A DNA stretch of 6,402 nt from Lysobacterales bacterium UBA5700 (GTDB lineage Bacteria > Pseudomonadota > Gammaproteobacteria > Xanthomonadales > Xanthomonadaceae), in the NCBI GenBank assembly GCA_002420085.1, contig DIHI01000113.1, positions 878-7,279 of the forward strand, read 5' to 3'. The first letter of the stretch is position 1; every line of letters starts with the position of its first letter. Shown here piece after piece: positions 6,275 to 6,402 of the stretch. Position numbers and translations under genes: made by a program. The notes beneath the pieces are model-generated. The model was not told the origin of the DNA, ran no database searches, and was given only the letters and a program-made list of their open reading frames with translations.

Positions 6275-6402
6275 CGCAGCGTTGCCGTGCCCTGACGGAT
6301 GCGCGGTCGTCTGGTTCGGCATGGGATCAGTGATCGGTTGTGTGCCCTTCCTGCCGACTGTGGTCCCGGCTCCCGACCCGCGCAGCCCGAGCGCAGCAAT
6401 CG
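6275..6402. other. Region after plsB with no supported gene
   Basis: I see no clear terminator, promoter or RNA gene in these 128 bases. Two frames remain open to the window edge. On the + strand, an ATG at 6321 lacks a ribosome site. On the - strand, a frame enters from the right and stops at 6256-6258, just inside plsB; it could be the tail of a convergent gene. Neither can be decided from this window. Confidence 0.5.

Noticed and set aside
3983..6322. A 779-codon open frame on the - strand opposite plsB
   Set aside because: It lies almost wholly under a clearly recognised PlsB, has no recognisable domain, and its His/Gln/Asp-rich composition is typical of antisense frames in GC-rich genes.

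Overview
The window looks like core chromosome from a high-GC gammaproteobacterium. Three points suggest this: a full E. coli-type PlsB of about 845 residues (a form largely confined to Gammaproteobacteria), a Rep rather than PcrA-type helicase, and strongly G/C-ending codons throughout. The Lysobacterales/Xanthomonadales are my best guess, but this is inference, not a database match.

Layout, all on the + strand. (1) Positions 1-1823: the 3' nine-tenths of rep, the ATP-dependent 3'-5' DNA helicase; its start and Walker A motif lie upstream of the window. (2) Positions 1824-1889: a short spacer with a perfect GC-rich inverted repeat followed by a TAGACT box that could be a -10 element. (3) Positions 1890-2732: a lipoprotein 5'-nucleotidase/acid phosphatase of the e(P4) (class C, HAD superfamily) family. 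(4) Positions 2733-2801: a short spacer with no convincing promoter. (5) Positions 2802-3740: a predicted lipoprotein of about 312 residues that I cannot assign to a family. (6) Positions 3737-6274: plsB, glycerol-3-phosphate 1-O-acyltransferase, starting with GTG in a 4-base overlap (GTGA) with the lipoprotein stop. (7) Positions 6275-6402: 128 bases with no gene I can support.

The unknown lipoprotein and plsB are almost certainly co-transcribed and probably translationally coupled, which ties an envelope lipoprotein of unknown role to the first step of phospholipid synthesis. The e(P4) enzyme would act in the cell envelope, releasing phosphate and nucleosides from nucleotides. Rep is functionally separate and may simply be a neighbour.

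I see no mobile element, CRISPR array, RNA gene or defence system, and no sign of an undescribed multi-gene system. The items most worth a second look are a perfect 12-base inverted repeat inside the e(P4) gene, a cluster of the palindrome GCGATCGC between 2670 and 4680, and the uncharacterised lipoprotein coupled to plsB.
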